Shown piece by piece: positions 1 to 13,108 of a stretch of 64,000 nt of DNA (within the stretch, counting starts at the first letter, position 1; every line of letters begins with the position of its first letter). The stretch is from Reticulitermes speratus. Its lineage: Eukaryota; Arthropoda; Insecta; Blattodea; Rhinotermitidae. The stretch is from contig JAJKFL010000014.1 in assembly GCA_021186555.1 (NCBI GenBank), positions 29,900,033 to 29,964,032 on the forward strand, written 5' to 3'. The position numbers were made by a program, and so were the translations under genes. The notes under the pieces were generated by a model. The model saw only the letters and a list, made by a program, of their open reading frames with translations. It made no database searches and was not told where the DNA came from.

Positions 1-782
1 TAGCAAGCATTACGTGCACTTGTAAAAGCGGTTAAATTACTTCAATCCGAGCGACCTGAGCTTTTACGGAAGAGCAATCAACATGAAAATGATCGTGCCT
101 GTACCACCTACATATATATAGATTGGCACATCAGCCCCCGTTGAAGGACACGGGTTCCAGAAATTCGGAATTTCATCCATATTGATACGGCTTATCGTCC
201 TGTAAGGCTTCGTATTATAAAAAATCTTACTTATAAACATTAATTTGCATTGAAACATGTTGTCAAGGAACAGTGTTATGATGTGGACTGGAGTCAACTC
301 GCTCTTACAAGGTCCACTAGCGAGCTTTTGTGAACACAAATTATAAACATTTGTGAACCCCGAAAACCCGAGTAACTTACAGTCTTTCAAGAAAATTCCC
401 TCCCTCATGCAGTTGCTTAGAAACTTTAAAGATTACTGATTTTTACTGAAAAGAATTCTTGATAAAATGGCATTGTGAAGTGTGTTTAAAACATATTTAC
501 TTCTTCAGGTAACGGTTGTATGCAGACGGAATTCGTCATTGCGTTTCAGTATGGATTCTGAGCACAATCCATCATACTGTGTAAGAATTAATCCTTCCGG
601 TGTGGAGATATTACGTGACAGACACGTGGACACGACGACATTGTGAAGTGACAAGAGAACGCTGAGGCTGACCAAATACGAGTATAATAAATGAAGTGTA
701 ACGGAATGTACAGTATGTTCGTGAATACTCCAACGACAACGTAATAAAAATGCCTACAGCCAAACGATGTTCAATATTTGCA
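1..782. other. No gene recognised
   Basis: AT-rich DNA with CpG present. Two short minus frames (408-64, 808-611) have no recognisable motif. Confidence 0.6.
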
Positions 783-1333
783 CACGATTTACGAAGTAAA
801 AGGTACATATTTACAACAAGACAGGCAATGTACGTATAACGTAATATTGAGGCGCGTTCGCGTAACCATTGTTGTCGTTGAAAAGCAATAAGTATTGCTT
901 ATTCTGAGTGTGTGTCTGTAGCCTTAGTTATCCAGCATTTAAAGCGCGTGCGCCGTGTTATATTGTTATCTGTGGCCTGTCCGGCTCTACCACAATTTTC
1001 CACGTTATCTCATAAAAGCTATAAAACATATTGATCATAAAATGTGTGTTTTGATTTTATCTACAACTTTGTCTGAAAAATTTCTCAGTCTAAGTAGAAA
1101 TCCGCGAGATATTATCATAAATGTACATAGGTCTTTATGTAAAGTACCCTCTATCCTTGTCAGACTTTAATGAAACTTGAATTTTCACGACAGGTTTCCG
1201 AAAAATATTCAAATATCAAATTTCAAGAAACTCCTAGTCGGAGCCGAGTTGTGCCATGCGGACGGTAGGAAGGACAGGCAGATATGACGCAGCTAATAGT
1301 CGCTTTTCGCAAGTTTGCGAACGCGCCTAAAAA
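783..1333 (+). mobile_element. GGCGCG-ended repeat, copy 1
   Basis: AGGCGCGTTCGC at about 851 and GCGAACGCGCCT ending at about 1332 form inverted borders, although homology with the other copies continues outward to about 783. The plus frame 955-1170 reads LYCYLWPVRLYHNFPRYLI and SKFLSLS-like sequence, then RDIIINVHRSLCKVPSILVR. The same peptide pattern recurs at 34090-33836. I recall this translation from many invertebrate drafts but cannot name the family. Confidence 0.6.
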
Positions 1334-1651
1334 ATAACTAAAGTGTTTGTCAATTACGGTATAATATTTTATGCCTGCTCAAATTCCTTGGGCAAGTAAT
1401 AGAGAAATTTTCCGTCACTGGTATGAGAAAAACGTCGCATTCATTATTTAATCAGTCATTACTTCTTTAAAATTTTAACTTTCTTTTCTGTGGCGCAACA
1501 GCCAAATTCGGGCCTAGGCCGCCTCATTGTTGAGGTTTCTAGATCACACACAGTTAGACACACACACTGTAATTTTAACTACAGAGAAATTTGTCGCTCT
1601 CACAATAAAGAAGGCTTACTAAAGTACGTGTTCAAACAGACAAATAAGAAA

Positions 1652-1674
1652 GTAATAATAATAATAATAATAAT
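1652..1674. repeat. (AAT)n microsatellite
   Basis: A run of about seven ATA/TAA triplets. It creates the poly-Ile end of a spurious frame. Confidence 0.9.
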
Positions 1675-1750
1675 TATCATTTAATTAGTCCTAATGGCAG
1701 TCTGCAGTACTGAACTTTGTGGCTGGCGAAAGTACCTGTATATCTGTGTA

Positions 1751-1945
1751 TGGCCATGCCAAGTCTCAGGTAGTTTATTCACCCGCATCTACCCTAGAAG
1801 ACCCAGTTTCAACCTTAGTGTAGTCTATGTGGATTTTGTGGTAAACAAAGTGGCAAAGGGACAGAATTTTTTTCTCCAAATACTTCAGTTTTCCCTCACC
1901 AGTTATCATTCCAACAATGTTCCATATTAATTCATGTGTGTCTAT
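1751..1945 (+). mobile_element. SINE family B, degenerate
   Basis: GGCCATGCCAAGTCTCAGGT, then TATGTGGATTTTGTGGT and CAAAGTGGCAAAGGGACAG follow the family B order seen at 23160. The tRNA head is decayed. Confidence 0.6.
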
Positions 1946-2037
1946 TTGACACAGCTGTACCAAGGGACTCGGTCTTATACCACTCCAAAAATAGAAAATA
2001 TCTTTCTCTTTATGTAAAATAAGGGTTATATTGGCCA

Positions 2038-2295
2038 GTTAAAGTTTTTCCTATGCACTCCATGAAGGCATGGGGCATGATAGACACTAGTTTGGGTGAG
2101 TGGTTACCTCTTCACACCCGCCGCTTTAATTAAGAAAAGGGACCCCAATAACCATCGAATATATCTTCCGTGACCGCAGAGCCAGTCTGGAGGCTTCGAA
2201 GAAGAGAGAAATTTCTATCCCGTGCCGGGGGTCAAACCACGTTTCCTCAGTTGCCCAGGCCGTAGCCGAGCCACTAAACCGAAAACGCTATTCCG
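2038..2295 (-). mobile_element. SINE family C
   Basis: The minus-strand tail CTTCATGGAG and body (AGCCTCCAGACTGGCTCTGC) precede the tRNA-like head near 2280. It has the same layout as 36791, reversed. Confidence 0.65.
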
Positions 2296-2670
2296 GTTCC
2301 AAATGGGACCGAAACCAACCGAATCAAATTACCCCCAAAACAAGGTTACGGTCTCCTGGCATGTGACGCCATAGCTTGCCAACGTTTCCAGGGAATATTC
2401 TGTCTCCAGCTTAATTAAATAACTACTCTTCACAAGAGAATAAATTTACGTGGTAACCATTAGACATGTTCTTCTCTGAAGCACGAACAGGGATCGCAGC
2501 AACAGAGAGATCTGCCCACAGATTGCGGTGGCTAACGTGTGCAAGACAGCGTTGCCTCGTGTTTCGTTTCTACGCGTTTAACATTTCGACTTTCCTTCTG
2601 TTTCGCATTATAATCGCAAGCGTAAGCCATTCGTAATATACTGCACGCTGTGTGAACATTATAAAGCTAT

Positions 2671-2929
2671 GCCGATCCCGGTGGCCGCGCGGTCTAAGGC
2701 GTGGTTCCGCGGCAGTTCCCTGGGTGGGATTGTGGGTTCGAATCCCGCCGGGGGCATGGATGTGTGTTTCTTGTGGGGTTTGTGTGTTGTCAGGTAGAGA
2801 TCTCTGCGCTGGGCCGATCACTCGTCCAGAGTAGAGCTACCGAGTGTGGTGTGTCTGAGTGAAATCGTAAAACCTCGACAATGAGGAGGCCATGGCCCAC
2901 TAGGGGCTGTTACGCCGTGAAAAAAAAAA
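2671..2929 (+). mobile_element. tRNA-derived SINE, family A
   Basis: The head GCCGATCCCGGTGGCCGCGC holds an A-box-like TGGCCGCGCGGTCTAAGG and a B box GGTTCGAATCC. A tRNA-unrelated body (CGTCCAGAGTAGAGCTACCG) and a poly-A tail at 2920-2929 follow. A real tRNA is excluded by the body and by the lack of a full cloverleaf. Confidence 0.85.
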
Positions 2930-3659
2930 TGCTAAAGGTATGCACTTACGTCAAATATTTAATTTTCTTTCTGTTTATTAACTCTACACAATAACTGTCA
3001 CTAATTCGGAGAATGATAAATGAAACTAGAGAAAGTCGGTTAAAAATTCAGTGAGAAAATTTAACTGAATTTACACGTTACGTAAAGTCTTGCAACAAGG
3101 CTCGGTACTGTAATACCTATTGAAGCACACATTGTTTGTTATGGCTGTTTATTGCTGCCATATTTTATTCCTGTTCGTAACTGATGCCAATAATTCATAT
3201 TTATAAATAATGCACACACACAATTCGAACAAATGGTATCATAGTATGTAATTTCGACACTTCGTATCTTGAAATATCCGATATTCTCATGGCAAAACCC
3301 GAAGGCTTCACACCGCTAACACCAAAGTCTGCAATTCGACGTGATGCAGACCCAGTTACATCCAACACCAGTCCTCACAATGGGCTTCCCTAAGACCCAT
3401 CTCTTCACCTTCCACCCTTCTTACTTTGTAAGTGCAATTTCACGAGCAATATTTTCTATTCAATACTGTCAACAGTCACATGCCTAGCACATCGTTTCTT
3501 CCTATATGTCACTACTGTAACATAAGCAGATCACAGGTACAGATTCCAAATTTATTCTTTATGTAAAGCCCCAATTAATCACTAATTACTCTTATAGCCA
3601 AATATTTCCTTGACTGGTCGTAATTTGTGCTCTTCCTTCGACGTTCACTTAAAAAGAGA

Positions 3660-3850
3660 GGAGCTGGTTTAGCTCAGTCGATGCAATAACTTGCTACGTG
3701 CCAGACAACGGGGAAAATCGAGATTTGGTCCTCAGCTGGGGCAGACACTTTCCTCTAAAGCCTCCAGACTGGTTCTGGAGCCTACCAGCCTCCTATTCAA
3801 TGGATAGCGACGACTCTGTCCGGAAGGGTAAAGCGGGCGACGTGTGAAAC
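3660..3850 (+). mobile_element. SINE family C, degenerate
   Basis: GGTTTAGCTCAGTCGATGCA is the head. AGCCTCCAGACTGGTTCTGG and GGTAAAGCGGGCGACGTG belong to the body. Confidence 0.62.
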
Positions 3851-4282
3851 AGACCGCTCACATGTAGCCAGTATCGAGATTAAAAATTCATGAAAATATA
3901 TCACCTTTTTTGCAGAAATGAGGTTTTGCCATCCAAATGAATCTGAACGACATAAAAACCATAAAGAATGCCACTTTAGTGCATGTCGATGGAAAGCTTT
4001 CACCTTCGCCGCGTAGCGTGACATTTAGTGGTGCAATTAGCAGAGAATTAAAAATCCGAAAATAAGGGCAAACGAAACGTTCTGGCAAGCTCTCATGAAC
4101 CAGTTTGTCTCTAAATAATTTCCCTTCTAGACTAACCTGAAGAAAATAACACTGATAAAATTTTAAGGAAATAATCCAGAAATCTGATTGGTCCTGGAAT
4201 GTCGCAAAGTCATCGTCCTTGTAATTTTTACACGCGTTTCTTTTGTAAATTTTCACAAAGTATAAATTTAAAAAAAGGAAAT

Positions 4283-4450
4283 GCTGTCTCTGTCCGCGCC
4301 ATGAAGGCATATTGGGAGAGTATATTTATAGATAAGTGGTCAACATCACGCCCCGGCCGATTTATCCCTGGGAAAGAACACCAGTACCAATCCAGTTGGA
4401 GGCTAGGTGGGCCCCAGTACACTGCAGTGTCGAAATGGACAATTTGGAAA
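4283..4450 (-). mobile_element. SINE family C, 3' part
   Basis: CGCCATGAAGGCATATTGGG, GTGGTCAACATCACGCCCCG and GAGGCTAGGTGGGCCCCAGT are the reversed family C body. The tRNA head is missing. Confidence 0.65.
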
Positions 4451-5560
4451 AGAGAAGCCCTCTTTCCATTATGAGTACACAGTTTAAAGAATTAAAATGC
4501 GAAAATAATGAGTTTCATTAATGCCATAAAATCATCAGAATTGTCCATCTTTCCATCCATTTATCCAACGGTTCCAACCTCCCCCCCCCACAGAAGATTT
4601 CGATAATTAATTAAGTCATTACTCTATTCACTTACACTTGCATCATGAGATGTGTAAAATGCTGGAATACTTGTTACTAGTTACAAATACACTGCAAGCC
4701 CTTTGTGCTTACTTACGAGGTACAAAATATGGGACAAAAATAAATAGTCATCGAAGTATCTTATACATCCACGTACAAACAATGACTTCCTATTCTGTCG
4801 TTATAAAGGGTTTTTAGCAGTCACAGTTAGTAGTAGTTACGAACAGGACTACAGGCTTGCAGCAATAAACGTTAGTGCTGCAGTCAGTGGTGCAGGCTCG
4901 ACTTTCGCCTAAGAATAATAGCTGTAGGTAGCACCGCCATACTGTTTTACAGAACCTTCCAGTTCATTATCGTACTTATTCAGTATGTCGTGATGTTAGG
5001 CTAGAGCCCCAAGGGTTATATTGTATAATAGGAGATCAATAGAAGGTTATCTGTGGGAACCGTAGCTAGAGAGGGAATTTTTGTATAATTTCCCTTTGAA
5101 ATTTCAAATATCTTCATAAAAGTTTGTAATTATATCTCTATACATAACACATTCATTCCTCCATATATATGAATACTTCACCCTCTTTTCTCTCCTTCTC
5201 TGTCATCCTATCTTTTATCTTTATTTTTATCTACTGATCCAACGATGAATCTACCCTTCGTTTCGTTATTCCATCTACGAATGTATTCAACCATCCACAC
5301 TTTACCCTACCTATTGTCCATTCAGGCACACACACTTTCCAAACGGACTGGACATAAACGAACCTATGAATGCTTATTTAATGCCTAATGTGAAAAGCGC
5401 GCCCACAGGAACCCACCTTATCAATAGATGTGTTTTGGTTTAATTAACAGAAGAACCGACCCCGTAATGGGTCTTCTGGACCGATGGGTCTTATAATTAA
5501 ATTATGACACAAATACTTAATGTGAAATTTTCCCATCTATACTAAGGCTAGAATCACAAC

Positions 5561-5790
5561 AGGGTTAGCTCAGTCGCTATAGTGACTAGGATACAGGTTT
5601 GAAAACTGAAGAATTGTAGTTCGATTCCCGGAACGGGACAGAGATATTCTCTTCTGCGAAACGTTTAGACCGGGTCTGGTGACCACGCAGCCACCTATTC
5701 AAAGACCACCTGGGACTATTTCCCAGAAGTAAAGCGGCCGTGTCGTGAAGTTTACCAACTATATCTCTCTAGTGCGGATGTTAAAAAAGA
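5561..5790 (+). mobile_element. SINE family C
   Basis: GGGTTAGCTCAGTCGCTATA, B box GTTCGATTCCC, then GAGATATTCTCTTCTGCGAA and AGTAAAGCGGCCGTGTCGTG. Confidence 0.7.
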
Positions 5791-6283
5791 CTGGGTGGCG
5801 TGCGTATGGATAATTGTAGCAACGAAATCGAAAGAACTTAATACTTGAAACGGACAATTTTTCTCACATACACAAGCATTCAGTTCTCATGTGTTTGCTT
5901 CAGTCATTTGCAAACTTCAGCACTTTAGCCAGTAGTACTTATGCAGCAAATTCGACCAACATATGTCGTTTTGTAAGATTTAGAAAGTGTACGTGACTTG
6001 CCGTATTTTTCCCAAACAGGAGTCATTGAGGCGTGTTAGTTAATACAATAAAAGCAAGATTTGCTCAAGTAAATTTTAAGACCTTCCGTATGCAGGCTAC
6101 AATATACCTTGTTTCAGTGGCGAGAGTGAAAGGCAAGCACGTCACTAATCTGAACTGTATGAGAATCGAAATTCCTACGGCGATTAGTGCTATGTGTATA
6201 ATTATTTTGGGAAATGCGTCTCGTAATTTATGTGTTAAAGGTATCTCTAAATTAGTGCATGTGATGACAAGTGGCAATTCGGT

Positions 6284-6826
6284 GTAGTAAAACAATCACT
6301 TATTTAAAATTATCCATGTTCCGTGCAGTAACACAATTACTCATTTAAAATTATCCATGTTCCGTGCAGTAACACAATTACTCATTTAAAATTATCCATG
6401 TTCCGTGCAGTAAAACAATCACTTATTTAAAATTATCAATGTTACATGCAGTAAAACAATCACTTATTTAAAATTATCCATGTTCCGTGCAGTAAAACAA
6501 ATACTTATTTAAAATTATCCATGTTCCGTGCAGTAAAATAATTACTTATTTAAAATTATCCATGTTCCATGCAGTAAAACAATTACTTATTTAAAATTAT
6601 CCATGTTCCGTGCAGTAAAACAATTACTTATTTAAAATTATCCATGTTCCGTGCAGTAAAACAATTACTTATTTAAAATTATCCATGTTCCGTGCAGTAA
6701 AACAATTACTTATTTAAAATTATCCATGTTCCGTGCAGAAAAACAATTACTTATTTAAAATTATCCATGTTCCGTCCAGTAAAACAATTACTTATTTAAA
6801 ATTATCCATGCCCGTGCACTAAACTA
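6284..6826. repeat. Tandem array, 41 bp unit, about 13 copies
   Basis: The unit reads GCAGTAAAACAATTACTTAT and then TTAAAATTATCCATGTTCCGT. Early units carry CAATCACTTATT or CACAATTACTCATT variants; the later six are almost identical. Homogeneity increasing to the right suggests recent amplification at that side. Confidence 0.95.
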
Positions 6827-8088
6827 GTTCACAATATTTATTCCAACAAGAGCTAAATAATAAAAAGACAGTAGTCTATAAATATATGACACTCCTCCTA
6901 CATGTTTCGGCCTATATCTGCCATCTTTAGGGAGGTTGTTAACAAAGTAAAGAGTAGTGGCTAATTATGTTACAGATGCGCAGTTATAATGCTAAAATAG
7001 TATGCTGAGTAAAATGCATATTAAAATGTTTAAAACGCGGAAACAGGTTACATGCATTCGTAAGTATCTTATATATATCGTAGGCTGCATATTCAAATGC
7101 ACAGGTAGCCATCTTGTTTTTCAGGTTTGTCCCTTTGTCGACTGTGGCTGCTTATGTTACGGTGGGGATGAAGGAGTACTGCGAACAACAATTACTGTTC
7201 TAAGTTTTGTTGATTGTTATGGTATATACACTTTACTTTCTAGTCCTTTTAAAGTGAAAAATTCTTATAGTCAATAACATTTACCAGGTTAATATATATA
7301 TATATATATATATATCGTCTCTGCCTTGTGTAACACCGAAACTGGTTTAAGTAGAAAAGGCGGGGGGCCTTCCATAGCACATAGAATATAACAAAAATAA
7401 GACTAACTAATAAAATCTGTCACGTAAAATAACGCTATTTTGTATAACAACTAAAATATTTAAACAACCAAGACTAAACTAAAGAAAGTGCGGAAAATCT
7501 CCCATTGTGAAAAAACTAGGGTTTCCCCAGAAGTGGTGGGGTGGCAATCCTGAACCTCCCTCCATTCCGGGGACCCCTTAAGGTGATTTGTTCTCCTGGA
7601 GATGTGTAACATAAAGAGACGTTTATCTACAACCTTTCTTCACACTATGCATAACATTCTATGTGGCTAAACTTTGTACTTCACGCTGCTTGATCTGCAG
7701 TAGAGTGCTGGCATCTACGAGAGTTACAGTACATGGGCGACTAACTGATCACAACTGTTTTTCCTTACTTTCGTAATTTATAAATTGTGTCCGATTATGG
7801 TATTCTGTCTAGCTTTTCGCCTACTAACAATTAAATAATTTGAACCAAATGAAGAAATTTCATCAAAATAGCTATGAACACCTTGCCGTTAGAAGACACC
7901 AAAACCATACGTTAAAAACTTCCTACCATAATACCAAGATACCAACTGAAGTTAGTCTTTTGAAACTGTGTATGAAGGAGGACGATAAATCTACCTCGGA
8001 ATTCGACATCATAGTTCTGTTACGTGTGTACAGTTATAAACACGGTGACGTGAATCTTTGAATTATGTCGGATAAATTGAAGGTAATA
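6827..8088. other. No gene recognised
   Basis: It contains the (TA)n tract and a foldback-family core (GTTTCGGCCTATATCTGCCA at about 6903). The frames at 7002-7277 and 7840-8061 resemble nothing I know. Confidence 0.6.
7287..7316. repeat. (TA)n microsatellite
   Basis: About twelve TA dinucleotides in an AT-rich context. Confidence 0.9.
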
Positions 8089-8352
8089 GCCGATCCCCGT
8101 GGTCATGCAGTCTAAGTCGTAGGTCTGCGATAGGCCGATTGCTGGAGTTGGGGGTTCGAAACCAGCTGAGGGCATGGATGTTCATCTATTGTGTTTGTTG
8201 TGTGTTGTGTAGGTAGGGGCCTATGCAACGAGCTGATCATTCATCCAGAGGAGTCCTACCGGGTGTGTGCGTGTCTAACTGTGTGTGATCAATACGATCC
8301 TCAATAACGAGGCGGCCTAGGCCCAAGTTGCGTTATTGTGCCACAGGAAAAG
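8089..8352 (+). mobile_element. tRNA-derived SINE, family A
   Basis: It has the same order as the copy at 2671 (GCCGATCCCCGTGGTCATGC, GGTTCGAAACC, CATCCAGAGGAGTCCTACCG). It is more diverged, with an A-rich tail. Confidence 0.82.
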
Positions 8353-11134
8353 ATTAATGGTATACAATAGAAATCTTATTGTAAATTTTGCATGTAAATG
8401 GTAAACTAAATTGCATAATTATTTCTGAGATTTGAGATTCTCACAAAGGTGTTGTTGAAAATTCCAGTCTTCTGGAATGTTATATAATGTCGACTGGTAA
8501 TGTTTGCCGGATACATGCCCTTGTATAATTAATTTTTATTTCTGGTCATATAGACGGAAATATTTGGAGAAAAATGTGTGGCGTAAATATTCCCAGAATT
8601 CCTTCCAATTTGTCAGGAACTATCGCACAACCGACATACTTCAGATTAAATTTTTAGAAGCCACTTTTCATATTTGTAATTCCCATCCGACTACAAAACA
8701 AATTTGTGTTCTCGCAGCAGGAATTGTGTGTCCCATTCATAACTTGCATAACTCAATCAATATTGTCAGAAGCCCTATAAGTTTATCGAACTCGTCAATG
8801 TGATCTCCCCTTTTCGGATAATAAATGAGTAATGTCGGTTATTGAGGAAACCATAGTCGACTCAATTTGTCTACTAATTGATTATACGAGGTTTCTAAAA
8901 CACTCATTACATTACAATCTTCAAAAGCTGAGGGAATTTTACCAACAAGCTGCTTATAACAGTCAGCTTTCCACTTCATTTCCTATGCTGAATGTATGGC
9001 ATGGTAATACAGCATAAAATTTCATATTTCTTTTATTAAATTTTGTGACGAACTGCGGTATTCATTTCACTAGTTGCCGGGTTTTGGATCCTGTAACGTA
9101 CTTAAGCTCTTATAGGAACTGATACAGCGAATATTCTCTTATGTAATGAAGAAAACTTTCTGAAAACGAGTAAACTCTCAGGAAGACCAACGCTTTACTC
9201 TAAACATTATGGTTTTTTGGTACGTGACACCGTGTAGTTTGGTATCAAACAACGTGGCAACACATCCGATAAGTTCGTAATCCTAATGTGGATCGCCGTG
9301 AGAAGTTCAAACCTCATCAATATCTTCCTTAATTTTTCTGCTAAACCTAAAACCCATATGTAGCTGCTGAAATATCTCCCTATTGCAGGTCGAGGTGTAG
9401 TGGGCATGGCTCATGCTTTGTTTTCAGTAGGTGCTGGATTCGAACACTGGCCAGACGGTCAGCTATCGTGAGGTTTTCAATTCTTCTCTTGTTTCATTTC
9501 TAGGGTAAGACTTGAAGATACATGGCGATTGATTTCGTCAGCATTTACCCTATATCTTTATCAAAATCACCAGTGTTCATCATCCTATCAAAATAGTTAT
9601 CAGTGTTCTTGCAACATCCCGCCAATGCACCATGTTCCATGACAGACGAATCCAGTGCACATCTGCATATCCTGTGCCTGAAGCTCGTATGTCGCTCTGT
9701 CACATCTACATGTAGTCTGACCAAAATTTTGTGCGCATTTCTCATCTTTTCTACACGCTCATTTTATTTCCCGCATCTCATGGCCCTTTATTTCATTATT
9801 ATAAAAGTCTTGTATTCTATTTTAGTCGTTCCAAAACTTTTCAATTCGAGAACCCCTTCACCTCGTGCTTGGTCCTCATGTGAATCCAGGCTCTCCTTGC
9901 ACTCCATAGGCTTCCATATGTCCGCGGTCAATGCTTCGGTAACCACTGTTCTACTTGGTTAAGGGTACAAATTATGAAAATCATCACATGTATTTCCTCC
10001 AAATTCCTGTTACTTCCTCGTCGATCCAAATGTTCTACTCAGAGCTTTGTTCTCAGACACTCGAGTCTATTATCTTCATTTAGTTTCGGGGACAAAGTTT
10101 CGCCCCCATACAGATAGAGTAATACACATCTATTCCTTCCGCATGCACTGTTTGCACTCTGGTTACTGAAGTACCTGTACTTCCATCTGCGCCCTGTATC
10201 GCTAATGAAGCTATTCGCTCTGTTAGGAGTTATTGAACTAGTCTCTTGTGTGGAATGACTGTGAGGAACATAAACCGAAATATTAAATCACACATCAAGC
10301 TTCCTCTGTGCTTGACTTCATGTGATGCTGCACTCAAATCGTAAGTGGAAAATTACGTTGCTTACATTCCACATAACCTAAGAACGTGAATTATTTCTTT
10401 CCATGACGAATTATTGATACTCTTTCAGTGCGTTTCTTTTATTAAAGTATAAATTGTATTCTTTAAAAGAGAATGACCGTGATTTTTCTTACTTTCGAAG
10501 AATTACCTAATAAATTCAAATCAGAAAAGCCAGGAACAAAAAGAACCTCAAACTACCTGAGACCGGAAATTAACCTTTTCCTAAGGATTCGTAATGGAAG
10601 GAAGAGCCTTCTTTTAAGCCGGTGGTTCTTAGCCTTCTCGAAAAAGAGGGCCCCTAACTTCAAAATTTTCGCTGACCCTGATAAGCTAACAGTTGTACTT
10701 TTAGGCATCCTTAGCTGACATAATACATAATGACCCAAAAAGTGTTATCAATTCAGTAACCCTGGTAAATTGGTTCACGTTTGATTCATCACAACAAATA
10801 GGCCTATCAACATTTAAAAATGTAAGTGTATATGCAAAATACATACATTGTTTAGTCAGTGTAAGGAAGGTATATTTTCAGACCGCTTGAAATAATACCC
10901 GAGTCCCCGGAGGTTCGCGGATGACAGGTTTGAAACCACTCCTTTTTTATAAATGTCCATGATATAAATATATTATTATAATTTTGTTGTTAAAAGTACA
11001 AAACTAATTACTATTAAACATGGAGAGATGGTGAGGAAGTTTTACTGACCTCGAACACGAACTGAGGTGATACCATAAATCTGTGTTTGAAAGGGAGACA
11101 CAAGTGTGGGTAGCGTTAAATGTTGATTGTAGAG
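8353..11134. other. No host gene recognised
   Basis: Apart from a weak LINE fragment at 9955-10150, I see only short frames without motifs. A tRNA-like string with GGATTCGAACACTGGCC near 9430 may be a SINE head remnant. Trace foldback-family sequence lies at about 8465-8500 and 9220-9270. Confidence 0.55.
9955..10150 (-). mobile_element. Possible decayed RTE-like LINE fragment
   Basis: On the minus strand YLYGGETLSPKLNEDNRLEC and DRRGSNRNLEEIH loosely follow the [29 protein letters not shown] pattern of the RTE-like tails elsewhere in the window. The match is weak. Confidence 0.4.
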
Positions 11135-11424
11135 GCAAAGGTCAAGATGTCCCTGACACACCATAAAGGTATGTGGGGATCGGCTTATAGCTCCACTCAT
11201 TTTAACCTCGACGTTAAATGAAGCCAAGTTACCAACTTCACGCTCCGACAGCTTTACCCCCAAGAAAAGAGCCCCCTGTACCCATTGATTGGTGGCTGGG
11301 TGGGCCCTACAGCCGGTCTGGATGCTTTGGTGAAGAAAATAGGTCTTGCCGCTGCCAGGAATCGTACCACGATCCCTCGGTTTTTAGTCGGTTTCCTAGA
11401 CACTATACTGACTGAACTATACCA
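11135..11424 (-). mobile_element. SINE family C
   Basis: Reversed tail GTCAAGATGTCCCTGACACA, body GTGGCTGGGTGGGCCCTACA, and head with CAGTATAGTGTCTAGGAAAC on the minus strand. Confidence 0.75.
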
Positions 11425-12846
11425 GTTGAAATGTTGATTGTGCATTAACTAGCTAATTAACTATACTAGGTAGAATCCTTTTTCAGAAGCTAACATTCTC
11501 TAAGTTAAATTAAGAAATTCCCTTTATGTTGAACTTCAAATTCCATTACCGTGTTCACACGAGCCAGACACTTCTCTCTGCCCTGAGGCAGCAACACCCA
11601 GTCCACACCCCTACCTGCTATTTATTTAGGATCCATTTCAATATAATCACAGCAGGACCTCATATCTCACATGTTAGTGCTATCCTCTGTGTCAACTGCC
11701 CACATCTCGCTGACAAGTACGTGTATCAAAGTAGTGACACCGGAACTTACTTGCACATGTGACATAGTGGGTTTGTGAGTGAGTTAACTCTTGTCCTTGA
11801 CGCTGCGTGTCTTGTAGGTGCCGGAGGGTAAGCACGAACAACACCGTACCGGTAGCACCTTGCGCCGACTGTGTCCACAGCTACTCTGCAGCGCACGGCA
11901 TGTCGCACAGTGTCTGCAGCACAGAAACCTGCCGTCTGCATTGCTCTGACTGCGGTCGGGGGAAAAAAAGGAACTCTCACTTTATGTTCCACTCTTGTAA
12001 GCTTCTTTCTTATTCGTGGTAACTTTATCCACTAAAATTAACTTTCCACATACCCGTATATCACCCCTCTCTCTCTTGTTTGTGTCGCATGGTTTCACTG
12101 ATTTACGTGTTGAGCCAAAAAATCCGTATTTACAGCACCAAGGAGAAATTCTGCAGTCTTCCCCATACGCACGCGAAGTTACAAATGAAAACAATGCTGA
12201 AGTTTCTGCACTGTGAATGCATTAGAGATTTCCCTGCCGCCGTCATATTGGGGCTACCGCAAACTTAATGCATCTCATCAGAGTCGGCGTGGTTCCGTTT
12301 CTTTCTGGAGGTGAGTGAAAACATCTCCATGGATTACCGTCAACTAAGAAGTGATACCGTGCAGTTTGGTAGACAGGCCTAAACGTTTCGGGGGAATATT
12401 GTGCGACCTTCTGCTACTTCTATCCCTGGTCACGGAAACAGTCACCGCCTTGATAATCTGAAATACAGCAGTCGTATAAATATGATTCTTTGTTATTTTA
12501 GTGCGTTTCTGCGCTTATCATGACGTCACGTATACAAGTAGACGTTATGATCTTCAGCCGCTGTAAATTTCGACGACTTCCATTTGTCAAGGAATGTTTA
12601 ATATACGCGACGTTTCGGTAATTTGGTTCTATGCCCATATTTAGGTCACCGTCATCAAACTGACACATACAGACAGTTTCTTAAAAAACAGACACGCTTT
12701 CAGAAATAAATTGTACATTCCATACAGCAACCAGACAGCTCTATAAGATACACAGAGAAACCCCGAAATAGCACCACTTTCTGTCCACCGTAATTTGTGG
12801 AGGTACAGCGACAGTGGTGGTAAATTGAAATACTATATAATAGAGA
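11425..12846. other. No gene recognised
   Basis: Short overlapping frames only. Foldback-family traces lie at 12350-12400 (GATACCGTGCAGTTTGGTAG) and 12605-12660. Confidence 0.55.
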
Positions 12847-13108
12847 GCCGATCCCGATGGCCGCGCTGTCTAAGGCGTAGGTCTGCGGCCTCTCGCTTGC
12901 TGGGATTGCGGGATCGAATCGCGCCGTAGGTATGGACGTTTGTCTCTTGTGAATGTTGTGTTGTCAGGTAGAGGCCTCTGTGACGGGCCGATCCCTCGTC
13001 CAGAGGAGTCCTACTTAGTGTGGTGTGTCCGAGTGTGTGTGATCTCGTAACCTCATCAATGTGGCGACCTAGATCCGAGTGGGGCTGTTGCGCAACAAAA
13101 AAATATGC
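12847..13108 (+). mobile_element. tRNA-derived SINE, family A
   Basis: GCCGATCCCGATGGCCGCGC, B-box-like GGATCGAATCG, then CGTCCAGAGGAGTCCTACTT and a CAACAAAAAAAT tail. Confidence 0.84.

Noticed and set aside
2671..2745. tRNA gene (A and B boxes present)
   Set aside because: The head is followed by a conserved non-tRNA body and poly-A and recurs at 8089, 12847 and 32533. It is a SINE. The same reasoning applies to the heads at 23160, 36207, 36791 and 39160.
3888..4310. 140-codon minus-strand open frame
   Set aside because: It overlaps a SINE C body at one end, shows no motif, and has the Phe/Lys-rich composition expected of AT-rich chance frames.
6284..6826. CRISPR array
   Set aside because: The 41 bp units are contiguous with no unique spacers, and the context is eukaryotic.
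9603..9962. 119-codon plus-strand frame
   Set aside because: No motif seen. It abuts a weak antisense LINE fragment and looks like chance.
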